Shown in pieces: positions 25,951 to 32,992 of a DNA stretch of 42,111 bases (the first letter of the stretch is position 1; the number at the start of each line of letters is the position of its first letter). Origin of the DNA: an uncultured Ruminococcus sp. Its GTDB lineage: Bacteria > Bacillota > Clostridia > Oscillospirales > Acutalibacteraceae. The notes below the pieces were generated by a model. It did not search any database and had not been told where the DNA came from. It saw nothing but the letters and a program-made list of their open reading frames with translations. Where the stretch lies: NCBI GenBank assembly GCA_902784855.1, contig CACZWQ010000011.1, forward strand, positions 1 to 42,111, in the 5' to 3' direction. The translations under genes and the position numbers were made by a program.

Positions 25951-25986
25951 AAGGCTGTCGCACGAAGCGACAGCCTGATTTTTTTG
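25951..25986 (+). terminator. Terminator of the LacI gene
   Basis: A 10-bp perfect stem, AGGCTGTCGC/GCGACAGCCT (25952-25961 with 25967-25976), is followed by GATTTTTTTG. Confidence 0.9.
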
Positions 25987-26003
25987 TCGGCTACTGCCAT
26001 AGA

Positions 26004-26119
26004 ATGAATTGGCTATGCCATGAATTGACCTGCGGTCATGAATTGCCTTCGGCATGAATTGGCTGCGCCATGAATTGACCTGCGGTCATGAATTGCCTTC
26101 GGCATGAATTGGCTGCGCC
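26004..26119. repeat. Micro-hairpin array with ATGAATT spacers (seven units)
   Basis: Seven small stem-loops (GGC-TAT-GCC, GACC-TGC-GGTC, GCC-TTC-GGC, GGC-TGC-GCC, then the last three again) are separated by ATGAATT. That spacer is the reverse complement of the AATTCAT spacer at 5912. Units 2-4 and 5-7 form an exact 50-bp tandem duplication (26020-26069 and 26070-26119). Stems vary, pairing is kept and the heptamer is invariant. The 370-nt stretch from 25932 to 26303 holds no gene, only the terminator, this array and the second repeat. Confidence 0.9.
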
Positions 26120-26202
26120 ATTGATTTTGCCCGCATCTGAACGCGGGCGCCGGTGGGCGCTTTCTCCGCGCAACAGACGTTTTTTGAAAAGGTTAGGCTT
26201 TT

Positions 26203-26317
26203 ATCCCGCGTTATAGCGCGGGCTTGTAAGGTCACCGTTCACGCGAACAATGCACGCGCGGATTGGGTCGAGCGTCACGCTCGCGAGCGGATTGGATGGA
26301 ACGTCACGTTCCCGCGG
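26203..26317 (-). repeat. Second hairpin repeat, copy 1 (inverted relative to copy 2)
   Basis: Read on the minus strand, a GGAACG-TGA-CGTTCC hairpin and an ATCCAATCC spacer are followed by a GAGCG-TGA-CGCTC hairpin and an ACCCAATCC spacer. Next come GTTCGCGTGAACGGTGACC and the palindrome CCCGCG-CTATAA-CGCGGG (26222-26205). Bases 26289-26317 are identical, in inverted orientation, to 31191-31219 (29 bp). The repeat contains the stop codon of the metallophosphoesterase. Confidence 0.8.
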
Positions 26318-26906
26318 GTTGATAATCTATGACACAGTGCTCGTAGGCGTTGACGACGGTGGTGTTGCCCTTTTTGTCCCACTGGGGGATGCGGGCGCCG
26401 TAGTTGCGGTGGACGTGTCCGTGGATGAAATAGCGCGGCTCATACTGCTCGATCAGGGTGTTGAAACACTCAAAGCCCCGGTGCGGCAGGGTGGGCAGGT
26501 CGTTGAGCCCGTAGGCGGGCGCGTGCGTCAGCAGGATGTCAAATCCGCTCTTGTGCCGCAGCTGCGCCGCCAGTCCGCGCGCGCGCCTTGCCATCTGCTT
26601 CTCGGTGTACATGTACCTGCCGTCACGGTAGCGGTAGGAGCCGCCCAAGCCCATGATGCGCAGCCCGTTGACCTCGACGATCCTGCCGTCGGCGCAGATG
26701 CAGCCCTCGGGCTCGCGGCGGTTTCCGTCATCGTGGTTGCCGTGGACGTATACCAGCGGGCAGTGCGCCAGCGTGACCAGAAACTCGATATAGTCGGGGT
26801 TGAGGTCGCCGCAGGACAGGATCAGGTCGAACGGGTCGAGCCGCCCGGGCTGGTAATACCGGTAGTACAAATCGGAGGTGACGTCGGAGACGGCGAGGAT
26901 CTTCAT
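26304..26906 (-). CDS. Metallophosphoesterase, divergent calcineurin-like family
   Basis: 200 residues. The calcineurin-like fold is shown by CGDLNPDY (motif 2), VHGNHDDG (motif 3), LLTHAPAYG (motif 4) and FIHGHVHRNYG (motif 5). Motif 1, normally DxH, reads SDVTS here, so one usual metal ligand is missing. I recall a Clostridia subfamily with the same change, so this may be a family trait and not damage. The ATG overlaps the stop of the upstream receptor-like gene by 4 nt (ATGA), so the two are translationally coupled and probably act together. Substrate is unknown; nucleotide or phosphodiester hydrolysis is the general family chemistry. The last residues (PAGT) and the stop codon come from the flanking repeat. 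Confidence 0.85.
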   Translation of the reverse strand: MKILAVSDVTSDLYYRYYQPGRLDPFDLILSCGDLNPDYIEFLVTLAHCPLVYVHGNHDDGNRREPEGCICADGRIVEVNGLRIMGLGGSYRYRDGRYMYTEKQMARRARGLAAQLRHKSGFDILLTHAPAYGLNDLPTLPHRGFECFNTLIEQYEPRYFIHGHVHRNYGARIPQWDKKGNTTVVNAYEHCVIDYQPAGT

Positions 26907-28855
26907 GTCTCCGCCTCCGTTTCCGCTTCCTGCTTTGCCTGATGGACGCCCACCGTCTCGACCGTGGATTTGCCCATGTCGGTCAGCTCGTTGTACTGAG
27001 GGATGCTGCCCTCCACATTGTCCACCAGATAGTCCATGTTGATGATCTGCTCCAAGCTCAGCTCCTTCTGGTTCGCGCCGATGACCTCGCCGCTCTGGGT
27101 GAAGAACGGAGTCAAAAACGGCTGTCCCGCGCCGCGGATCAGGCTGCTGCGGAAGAAATCCGCAAACCGCCGCGAGGCAGGCGGCAGCTCGGGGGCATAC
27201 TCGATATCGACGACGCCCGCCGACATGCCCCAATAGTAGTTGAGCGCCCGCGCCGTGGTGGCATATTCGCTCTTGATGGTCTTGTCGAGCACCGAGCGCA
27301 GCAGCTTTTCATAGTATACGCCCCACTTCCAGACCGGCACGGCGAGCAGCACCGTCCTGTCGCCGCCGATGTGCGAGAGTCCGAAGCTGGCGCGGTCATC
27401 CTCTGCAAAGCGGGCGGTGTCCTGTGAGGAGATGAGGTGGATGTTTTGACCTTGCAGCGCCAGCGCCGCCTCCTTGGCGCCCTTGACCGCCGACCATTCC
27501 AGATAAACCCGCGCGTCGGGATTCGCCATCTGGGCGCCGAGGGCAAAGGCGTTGATGCCCGCGATCTGTCCGTAGATAGGATAGTCGCAGACATAGCCCA
27601 GCCGTCCGCTGCGCGTCAGCGAGCCGGCAAGCAGACCGAGGATGAATTTTACCTCATACATCCGCGTGTAGTAGGTGCGCACATAGCGGTGCGAGGTGTT
27701 GAGCGAGCAGTTCATCACGAGGATGTCGGGGTGCTCCACCGCCACGCGCAGCGACGCCTGCAGCATGCGGGGCGAGGTGGTGAAGATCAGCTTGCAGTTG
27801 TCCTCGATCGCCTTCTCCAAAATTTCGGGGCAGTTGCTCTCGCCGTTGCAGATGTAGGGCACGGTGTCGACCTTGTCGCCCAAAACGGTCTGGGCATACT
27901 GCCTGCCCGACTCGTGGTCAAGCACCCAGCCGCTCTTTTCGGGCGGCACGTCGTAGACAAACGCCGCTTTCAGCTTGGGCGGCTTGCCCATCGGCAGCAC
28001 CTTCGAGAGCATCGACTGCTTCTTTTCCTCTGCGGGGACGGTCTTGAGCTCGATGGACTCGTTCTGCTCATTGAGCGCGACCTCCTCCCACATCTTTTTG
28101 AGGTTGCTGCGGATCTCCGCCTTGTCGTCGCGGCAGAGCTGCGGGTAGCCGTAGACGCGGATATAGCTGAGCATGGCGTCGCCCACGGTGCTTTTCAGCT
28201 TGTCGCCGCCCGCCTCCTGATAGGCGTTCTCGAAGCGGTAGTAGGCGCTCGAAAGATCGGCGCGCTCGTCGTCGCTCCATGCGGCGTCGGCGGATTTTCC
28301 CATGGCGCGCACCAGCGTATGGTAGCTGCCGCGCTTGGAGAATTCGATGAAATTGATCTTGCTGGAGCGGTTGAACTCCACGAGTTCCAGATAGAGCTTG
28401 ACCTCCTCGCTGCCGTCGTCGTCGGGCATGATGCGGGTGACGTCGGCGGCGATGCTGTAGGCGCCGCAGTATTTGAGAACACTGACGCGCTTGTTGCCCT
28501 CCTCGACATAGTAGCGGTTGAGGTATTCATAGACCTTGATCGGGTCGCGGATACCCTCGCTGATGTGCGAGCAGTACAGCGACTTCCATTTCTGGGCAAA
28601 CTCCGAGTCCTCGGGCAGCAGCGGCATGAAGCCCGGCGAAAAGGCGTTGACCCTTCCCGCCGTCTTGGTGCCGACGATGAGGCGCATCGGGATCTGCGTC
28701 ACGCCCAGCCGAATCCCCGCGACGGCTTTTTCCGGCGGGATCAGCTCATCGAGCACGGGCAGGGTGCCGGTCTCATTTTTGACGGGAGCGGCGGCGACTT
28801 CTCTCTGTCCCAGCCGCAGCGCTTCCCGGTAATCCAGTTCAGCTTGCACTTGCAT
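26903..28855 (-). CDS. Cytoplasmic ParB-like / BMP receptor-like two-domain protein
   Basis: 650 residues without signal peptide or membrane span; AAGGGGG precedes the ATG. Residues about 30-150 contain a ParB-like fold (DPIKVYEYLNRYYVEEGNKRVSVLKYCG...IAADVTRI). A helical segment fills 150-290. Residues about 295-600 are a Bmp/PBP1-type periplasmic-binding domain (LKAAFVYDVPPEKSGWVLDHESGRQYAQ; LIFTTSPRMLQASLRVAVEHPDILVMNCS; RLGYVCDYPIYGQIAGINAFALGA). BMP domains usually bind nucleosides outside the cell for ABC uptake, so a soluble cytoplasmic version attached to a ParB-like domain is odd. It suggests an intracellular sensor for a nucleoside-like ligand. The coupled metallophosphoesterase may make or destroy that ligand. 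That functional link is inference. Confidence 0.85.
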   Translation of the reverse strand: MQVQAELDYREALRLGQREVAAAPVKNETGTLPVLDELIPPEKAVAGIRLGVTQIPMRLIVGTKTAGRVNAFSPGFMPLLPEDSEFAQKWKSLYCSHISEGIRDPIKVYEYLNRYYVEEGNKRVSVLKYCGAYSIAADVTRIMPDDDGSEEVKLYLELVEFNRSSKINFIEFSKRGSYHTLVRAMGKSADAAWSDDERADLSSAYYRFENAYQEAGGDKLKSTVGDAMLSYIRVYGYPQLCRDDKAEIRSNLKKMWEEVALNEQNESIELKTVPAEEKKQSMLSKVLPMGKPPKLKAAFVYDVPPEKSGWVLDHESGRQYAQTVLGDKVDTVPYICNGESNCPEILEKAIEDNCKLIFTTSPRMLQASLRVAVEHPDILVMNCSLNTSHRYVRTYYTRMYEVKFILGLLAGSLTRSGRLGYVCDYPIYGQIAGINAFALGAQMANPDARVYLEWSAVKGAKEAALALQGQNIHLISSQDTARFAEDDRASFGLSHIGGDRTVLLAVPVWKWGVYYEKLLRSVLDKTIKSEYATTARALNYYWGMSAGVVDIEYAPELPPASRRFADFFRSSLIRGAGQPFLTPFFTQSGEVIGANQKELSLEQIINMDYLVDNVEGSIPQYNELTDMGKSTVETVGVHQAKQEAETEAET

Positions 28856-28877
28856 GGTTTTTCCCCCTTATTATTCA

Positions 28878-31073
28878 TCAGAAGGCGCACAGTCCGCCGC
28901 GGTGACGGTCACCGCGGCGCACGGATAGTCGCCTGTCAGTCTTTCGAATGTGTAGCCGCCGCTCATCAGCGCCTGCCCCGTGCAGATGAATTCCTCTCCT
29001 ACCCGGTAGCGCGCGTCGGGGTCCCTTCGGCTTGACGTGCACGGGCATGCCGTTGGCGGCGGGGTCGGTGACGACCAGATTGAGCACGGCGCGCGTTCCG
29101 TCGCGGCTGACGTACTCCCAAGCGGCGTAGCGTGCCATCTCGCGCATGCCGCTGAGACGGTAATGCACGCCCTCGCGCACCAGCGCTTCCGTCTCCCGGC
29201 AGCGGCGCACCTGTTCGGCGATCTCGCGGCATTCCGCTTCCGTCAGCCGCGTCAGGTCAAGCTCATAGCCCGGCACCCCCGCCATCGCGACAACGCCGCG
29301 CGTCGCCTGCGGGGTGTGCCTGCCGGTCTGATGGTTGGGAGACGCGCTGACGTGCGCGCCCACCGTGCAGGACGGATAGCCGAAGGATGTGCCGTACTGG
29401 ATCATCAGCCGCGCCACGGGATCGGTGTTGTCCGAGCACCAGATCTGCGGGAAATAGCACAGCATGCCCGCGTCAAAGCGTCCTCCGCCGCCCGCGCAGC
29501 CCTCGAACAGCACCTGCGGGAACCGCGCGGTCAGGCGCTCCATCAGGCGGTACAGACCGAGATAGTAGCGGTGCATGACCTCTCCCTGACGCTCCCTCGG
29601 CAGGGCGTGCGAGTAGACGTCCGAGACGGAGCGGTTGAAATCCCATTTGATGTAGGAGATGGGATAATTCGTGATCAGCCCCGCGATCTTGTCATAGAGA
29701 TACTCCTGCACCTCGGCGCGCGACAAATCAAGCACCAGCTGGCAGCGGCTCATGCTCGGCGCCCTGCCGGGACAGCGCAGCGCCCAGTCGGGATGAGCAG
29801 AAAGCAGAGCGCTGCCCTCGCTCACCATCTCCGGCTCCAGCCACAGTCCGAACTGCATGCCCATGCCGTTGATCTGCGCGATCAAGCCGTCCAGCCCGTG
29901 GGGCAGCTTCTTCCTGTCGACCTCCCAGTCGCCCAAGCCCGCGTTGTCGTCGCTGCGGTTTTGAAACCAGCCGTCGTCGAGGACGAACAGCTCGATGCCG
30001 AGGGAGCGGGCTTTTGCGGCGATGGCGAGCACCTTCTCCTCGGTGATGTCGAAGTAGGTCGCCTCCCAGTTGTTGATCAGGACGGGGCGGCGGCGGTTTT
30101 GGTATGCGCCGCGCAGAATGCTGCGGCGGATGAAGTCGTGGAAGCGGTGCGAGAGCGCGGTCAGCCCGTCGGCAAAGGAGAGGATGACCTCGGGGGTCTG
30201 AAAGGACTCTCCCGCGCCGAGCTGCCATGCAAAGCCCTCGTCGTGGATGCCCGTCACGACGCGCACGCTGTCAAACTGGTCGCGCTCGACCTCGGTCTTG
30301 TGGTTGCCCGAGTACAGCAGCATGATGCCGCAGCAGTCGCCGCTCTCCTCGCAGGCGCAGCGGTCGCAGAGGATGACGAAGGGGTTGTGCTGATGGCTCG
30401 ACATGCCTCTGGTCGAGGACAGGGAGAGCGTGCCGTGAAAGAGCGGGACGCGCTCGGGCTGCCGCTCCATGCAGTGTCTGCCGTGAAAGTGCAGCAGCTC
30501 CCAATCGCCCGGCGGCAGGTCGAGTACGGCGGACGAAGCCTTTTCCAGCGTGACGGGCTGCGCGCCGTTGTTGACGATCTCAACAGAGCGGGCGATGACG
30601 TCCGCCGACGCAAAGACAACGTAGGTCAGCCGGACGGCGAGACGGGCGCATGCGTCGGTCAGGGTGATGACGAGCGTCTCGGCTTCGCCGTCGCTGTCAT
30701 ATGCCGAGGGAAGCCCCCGCAGCGGCTTTCTGCCGGAGAAGATCGCGTGCGTTTGATAGCGGAAATCGGCGCAGCGGCTGCCGTCGGGCAGGACGGCGCG
30801 AAAGCCGCTGACGCGGTAATCCCCCACCCCGCAGGAGGGAAACTCCTGCGGCAGGGTATCGAGCGAATAGGCGCGGTCATCCCGCTGCGCATACGGATTG
30901 CCCGAAAAGCCGCGGTCATAGCTGCGGTACAGATAGGACATGTCCTCATGCCCGCACGCCATCCCGTAATAGAGGTGGCGCAGCACACCGGCACCGTCGA
31001 CCTTCATCTGGTAGACGGTGCGCGCGGTCTCCAAGACGAACAGCCCTTCGGATTCATGATAATGAACACTCAC
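28878..31073 (-). CDS. GH36 alpha-galactosidase with a shifted C-terminus
   Basis: 731 residues from a GTG at 31073 with AGGGGGTC upstream; an ATG at 31145 lies before the predicted transcription start. The enzyme removes alpha-1,6-galactose from raffinose, stachyose or galactomannan. An N-terminal beta domain (about 1-300) precedes the barrel: VLINNWEATYFDITEEKVLAIA, ELFVLDDGWFQNRSDDNAGLGDW, YIKWDFNRS with the nucleophile Asp, and LFEGCAGGGGRFDAGMLCYFPQIWCSDNTDP with the acid/base Asp. There is no signal peptide. After HVKPKG the frame changes. The remaining 45 or so residues are basic and unlike the family, while the neighbouring frame reads DPDARYRVGEEF...CAPSDE and stops at 28871. Either the gene is shifted at about 29024 or the sequence has an error. 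Confidence 0.88.
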   Translation of the reverse strand: MSVHYHESEGLFVLETARTVYQMKVDGAGVLRHLYYGMACGHEDMSYLYRSYDRGFSGNPYAQRDDRAYSLDTLPQEFPSCGVGDYRVSGFRAVLPDGSRCADFRYQTHAIFSGRKPLRGLPSAYDSDGEAETLVITLTDACARLAVRLTYVVFASADVIARSVEIVNNGAQPVTLEKASSAVLDLPPGDWELLHFHGRHCMERQPERVPLFHGTLSLSSTRGMSSHQHNPFVILCDRCACEESGDCCGIMLLYSGNHKTEVERDQFDSVRVVTGIHDEGFAWQLGAGESFQTPEVILSFADGLTALSHRFHDFIRRSILRGAYQNRRRPVLINNWEATYFDITEEKVLAIAAKARSLGIELFVLDDGWFQNRSDDNAGLGDWEVDRKKLPHGLDGLIAQINGMGMQFGLWLEPEMVSEGSALLSAHPDWALRCPGRAPSMSRCQLVLDLSRAEVQEYLYDKIAGLITNYPISYIKWDFNRSVSDVYSHALPRERQGEVMHRYYLGLYRLMERLTARFPQVLFEGCAGGGGRFDAGMLCYFPQIWCSDNTDPVARLMIQYGTSFGYPSCTVGAHVSASPNHQTGRHTPQATRGVVAMAGVPGYELDLTRLTEAECREIAEQVRRCRETEALVREGVHYRLSGMREMARYAAWEYVSRDGTRAVLNLVVTDPAANGMPVHVKPKGPRRALPGRRGIHLHGAGADERRLHIRKTDRRLSVRRGDRHRGGLCAF

Positions 31074-31121
31074 AAAAAACGACCCCCTGTCTGTCGGCGG
31101 AGGGCATAACACTCCATCCGT

Positions 31122-31165
31122 CCGATTATCGGTTTTATTATACAATATCCGCCATAAAATTTCAA
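31122..31165 (-). promoter_or_regulatory. Promoter and palindrome of the alpha-galactosidase gene
   Basis: Minus strand: TTGAAA (31165-31160), 17-nt spacer, TATAAT (31142-31137). The predicted start near 31130 falls in a perfect 11-bp palindrome, CCGATTATCGG (31132-31122), which could be an operator. No adjacent regulator gene explains it. Confidence 0.7.
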
Positions 31166-31185
31166 GCAGCAGCGTGTCGCTGCAC

Positions 31186-31275
31186 CCAATCCGCGGGAAC
31201 GTGACGTTCCATCCAATCCACGAGTGAAGCGTTCGTATGAACGGTGACCGTTAATGCCCGCGCTATAGCGCGGGC
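31186..31275 (+). repeat. Second hairpin repeat, copy 2
   Basis: CCCAATCC spacer, hairpin GGAACG-TGA-CGTTCC (31196-31210), ATCCAATCC, then GTTCGTATGAACGG with hairpin AACGG-TGA-CCGTT. A 20-bp perfect palindrome closes it (31256-31275, GCCCGCGCTA and its complement). It matches copy 1 at 26203-26317 in inverted orientation. Together with that copy it brackets the 4.9-kb block holding the metallophosphoesterase, BMP-like and GH36 genes. Confidence 0.8.
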
Positions 31276-31336
31276 TGTTTGGTTGCCGTTTCTATAAACT
31301 TTTCACGCGCGGACTGACCCCCGCGGCACGCGGGGC

Positions 31337-31366
31337 GAATAAAGATTATTCATACTGCACATACTG
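31337..31366 (+). promoter_or_regulatory. Candidate sporulation (sigma-G/E type) promoter of the coat genes
   Basis: GAATA (31337-31341), 18-nt spacer, CATACTG (31360-31366). This resembles sigma-G or sigma-E promoters and no sigma-A promoter is visible. It lies about 25 nt before the first coat gene, which suits forespore or mother-cell expression. Tentative. Confidence 0.4.
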
Positions 31367-31392
31367 GTAGTACCGAAAAGGAGGTAACAACC

Positions 31393-31566
31393 ATGACAGA
31401 AAAAGAATTGCTTTATGTGGAAGACGCGCTCGGTCACGAGCAGCACTTTCAGACACAGTGCCAAACGACCGCCGAAAGCTTGCGTGACACGGACTTGAAG
31501 ATGTTCTCGCGCCAGCTGGAAAACAGACACCGCGAGCTTTTCCAAAGCTTCTATGACCTGCTGTAA
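31393..31566 (+). CDS. Small protein paired with CotF-like coat protein
   Basis: 57 residues, acidic and helical (MTEKELLYVEDALGHEQHF...LENRHRELFQSFYDLL), with a near-perfect AAAGGAGGT ribosome binding site 7 nt before the ATG. Its stop lies 12 nt before the CotF-like gene, so the two form an operon. The pattern, with a helix followed by QFQTQC-like glutamines and a second helix, resembles the short partner proteins often found beside CotF-type genes in Clostridia. A coat or spore role is inferred from that neighbour. Confidence 0.75.
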   Translation: MTEKELLYVEDALGHEQHFQTQCQTTAESLRDTDLKMFSRQLENRHRELFQSFYDLL

Positions 31567-31578
31567 GGAGGATAACCC

Positions 31579-31821
31579 ATGGATGACAGACAGTTGATGG
31601 AAAATATGCTGCTGCTGGAAAAGGGCGCCTGCGACCTGATGATGCACGGCGCGATCGAAAGCTCCAGCCCGAATGTGCGCCATGCCTTTGCATGCTCGCT
31701 GAACGACTCGCTCGACATGCAGGAGCAGATATACGGCAAAATGCAGGAGAAGGGCTGGTATCCCGCCCAACAGGTCGAGCGCAGCAAAATGGAGCAGGTG
31801 CGACAGAAATTCGAAGCCTGA
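31579..31821 (+). CDS. Spore coat protein, CotF family
   Basis: 80 residues, all helical. The sequence LLLEKGACDLMMHGAIESSSPNVRHAFACSLNDSLDMQEQIYGKMQEKGWY matches the Coat_F family motif, in which a hydrophobic helix is followed by SSP-VR--F---L and a QEQIY-KM--KGWY ending. CotF proteins are structural components of the endospore coat. GGAGG lies about 8 nt upstream. With the preceding 57-residue protein it forms a two-gene operon ending at a terminator shared with tRNA-Thr. It shows that the organism carries spore genes, though not that it sporulates. Confidence 0.88.
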   Translation: MDDRQLMENMLLLEKGACDLMMHGAIESSSPNVRHAFACSLNDSLDMQEQIYGKMQEKGWYPAQQVERSKMEQVRQKFEA

Positions 31822-31858
31822 GCGCAATAGATAAGCAGCCCGCTTCCCAAATAAAAAC

Positions 31859-31890
31859 AAGAAAAGGTACCCTGATGGGTACCTTTTCTT
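31859..31890. terminator. Bidirectional terminator between coat genes and tRNA-Thr
   Basis: A 14-bp perfect stem, AAGAAAAGGTACCC/GGGTACCTTTTCTT (31859-31872 with 31877-31890), has a 4-nt loop. The A- and T-rich outer stem arms act as the T tract in either direction. Confidence 0.85.
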
Positions 31891-31892
31891 GA

Positions 31893-31968
<76 letters not shown>

Positions 31969-32003
31969 GTAAGTTTTCCGTGCTCGTTTATCGCACAAGC
32001 AGT

Positions 32004-32032
32004 ATTATAACACATCTCTCCCGAAAAAGCAA
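32004..32032 (-). promoter_or_regulatory. Promoter of tRNA-Thr
   Basis: Minus strand: TTGCTT (32032-32027), 17-nt spacer, TATAAT (32009-32004), placing the start about 30 nt before the mature tRNA. Confidence 0.65.
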
Positions 32033-32155
32033 ATGCTTTTTGAAAAAATATATGACAATTTTGTAACCTATTCTCCGCTGCCCGCCTTTTTGTAATATCG
32101 TTCGGCGTAATTCCGACATGTTGCACAAATCAGTGCGCTGAACTTTGGGTATCTG

Positions 32156-32184
32156 TTTTGGCTCGACCTATGGTATACTATAAT
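32156..32184 (+). promoter_or_regulatory. Candidate promoter of the CBM-like secreted protein gene
   Basis: TATAAT (32179-32184) has only a weak -35 (TTTTGG 32156-32161, 17-nt spacer). An overlapping extended -10, TATGGTATACT (32169-32179), is an alternative. Confidence 0.45.
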
Positions 32185-32215
32185 TGAATACTTTATTTCA
32201 AAGGAGGATATCATC

Positions 32216-32992
32216 ATGAAAAAATTCTTGAGTCTGGCGCTGACAGCGGCGATGGTAACGCCGATCTTGGCGCTGGGCACCACCGGCGCGGCGGCTTACG
32301 GCGACGGCGTCAGCGGCGGCTACGGCAGCTTGGGAACCTACACCCCCACGGCGGGTGTGCTGACCAACCGCCTGCTGTTCGCCATGCCGGGCTGCTGGCA
32401 GAACGCCTATGCCGATTCGGTCGGCTGCTATTGGTGGAGCGGCTATGACACGCCCGACAATAAAGCCGGCGGTTACGGCTGGCCGGGCTATCAGGCAGTC
32501 AGCGCGGGCGAGTACGGGGTCGACAACCTCTGGGCGATCGACGTCCCCACCTACGGCAACGGAGAAATGGGCAACGCTAACGTGATCATTTGGACCAACT
32601 ACTTGGACGGCGGTACCGAGACCGACAAGACCAAGAACCCCTTCTATGAAGCGGCTTGCCAGACCGTTGACTCTGTCGGTCAGTATTGGTCCAGAGCGGA
32701 CGAAAAAGATCTGTATGATCCCCTGTTCAGATACATCTATAAGAAGGCGCTTGTTCAGGCAGAGGTCGAGGGTGCGGACGAACTCGACACCGCCTCCGAT
32801 TCCTTCTGGGAATGCTCGACGAGCTCGACGAGCTCGACCTCTCCGAATTCGGCAGCTATGCCGACAACTTCTTCAACGAGGATTACGTCGGGGAAGATGA
32901 CCTCTTCCCCAGAGAAGAACCTCAGGGTTTTGGCGAGGCGTTCCACTTCAACAACATGGTTTATGTTGTCGACTTTTCCAACTATATCATAA
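32216..32992 (+). CDS. Secreted CBM-like protein, N-terminal part (frameshifted gene)
   Basis: AAGGAGG lies before the ATG. A signal peptide (MKKFLSLALTAAMVTPILALGTTGAAAYG, cleaved near residue 27) is followed by an aromatic and glycine-rich region (LLFAMPGCWQNAYADSVGCYWWSGYDTPDNKAGGYGWPGYQAV). This contains strand motifs ending in NVIIWTNYLDGG, the pattern of a starch-binding type module. Codons are meaningful to about 32811 (TASDSFWE). After that this frame gives a Ser/Thr/Arg-rich run with no resemblance to protein, while the next frame continues smoothly. A single lost A in GGGAATG (from GAA ATG) would explain it. The whole gene would encode about 645 residues to 34152. Confidence 0.8.
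   Translation: MKKFLSLALTAAMVTPILALGTTGAAAYGDGVSGGYGSLGTYTPTAGVLTNRLLFAMPGCWQNAYADSVGCYWWSGYDTPDNKAGGYGWPGYQAVSAGEYGVDNLWAIDVPTYGNGEMGNANVIIWTNYLDGGTETDKTKNPFYEAACQTVDSVGQYWSRADEKDLYDPLFRYIYKKALVQAEVEGADELDTASDSFWECSTSSTSSTSPNSAAMPTTSSTRITSGKMTSSPEKNLRVLARRSTSTTWFMLSTFPTIS

Noticed and set aside
26004..26119. CRISPR array
   Set aside because: Repeats are only 7 nt, the intervening units are self-complementary hairpins with exact duplications and not unique spacers, and no cas genes are present.
29037..31109. 690-codon open frame on the plus strand opposite the alpha-galactosidase
   Set aside because: Shadow of the GH36 gene; no ribosome binding site or domain.
26203..31275. Composite transposon formed by the inverted hairpin repeats
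   Set aside because: No transposase, no matching target-site duplication could be seen, and the repeats resemble structural intergenic elements more than insertion sequence ends; kept only as a hypothesis of inversion or mobility.
32812..32850. Independent start of a second gene at 32812
   Set aside because: No ribosome binding site precedes it and it continues the upstream protein in a neighbouring frame; it is the downstream half of a frameshifted gene.
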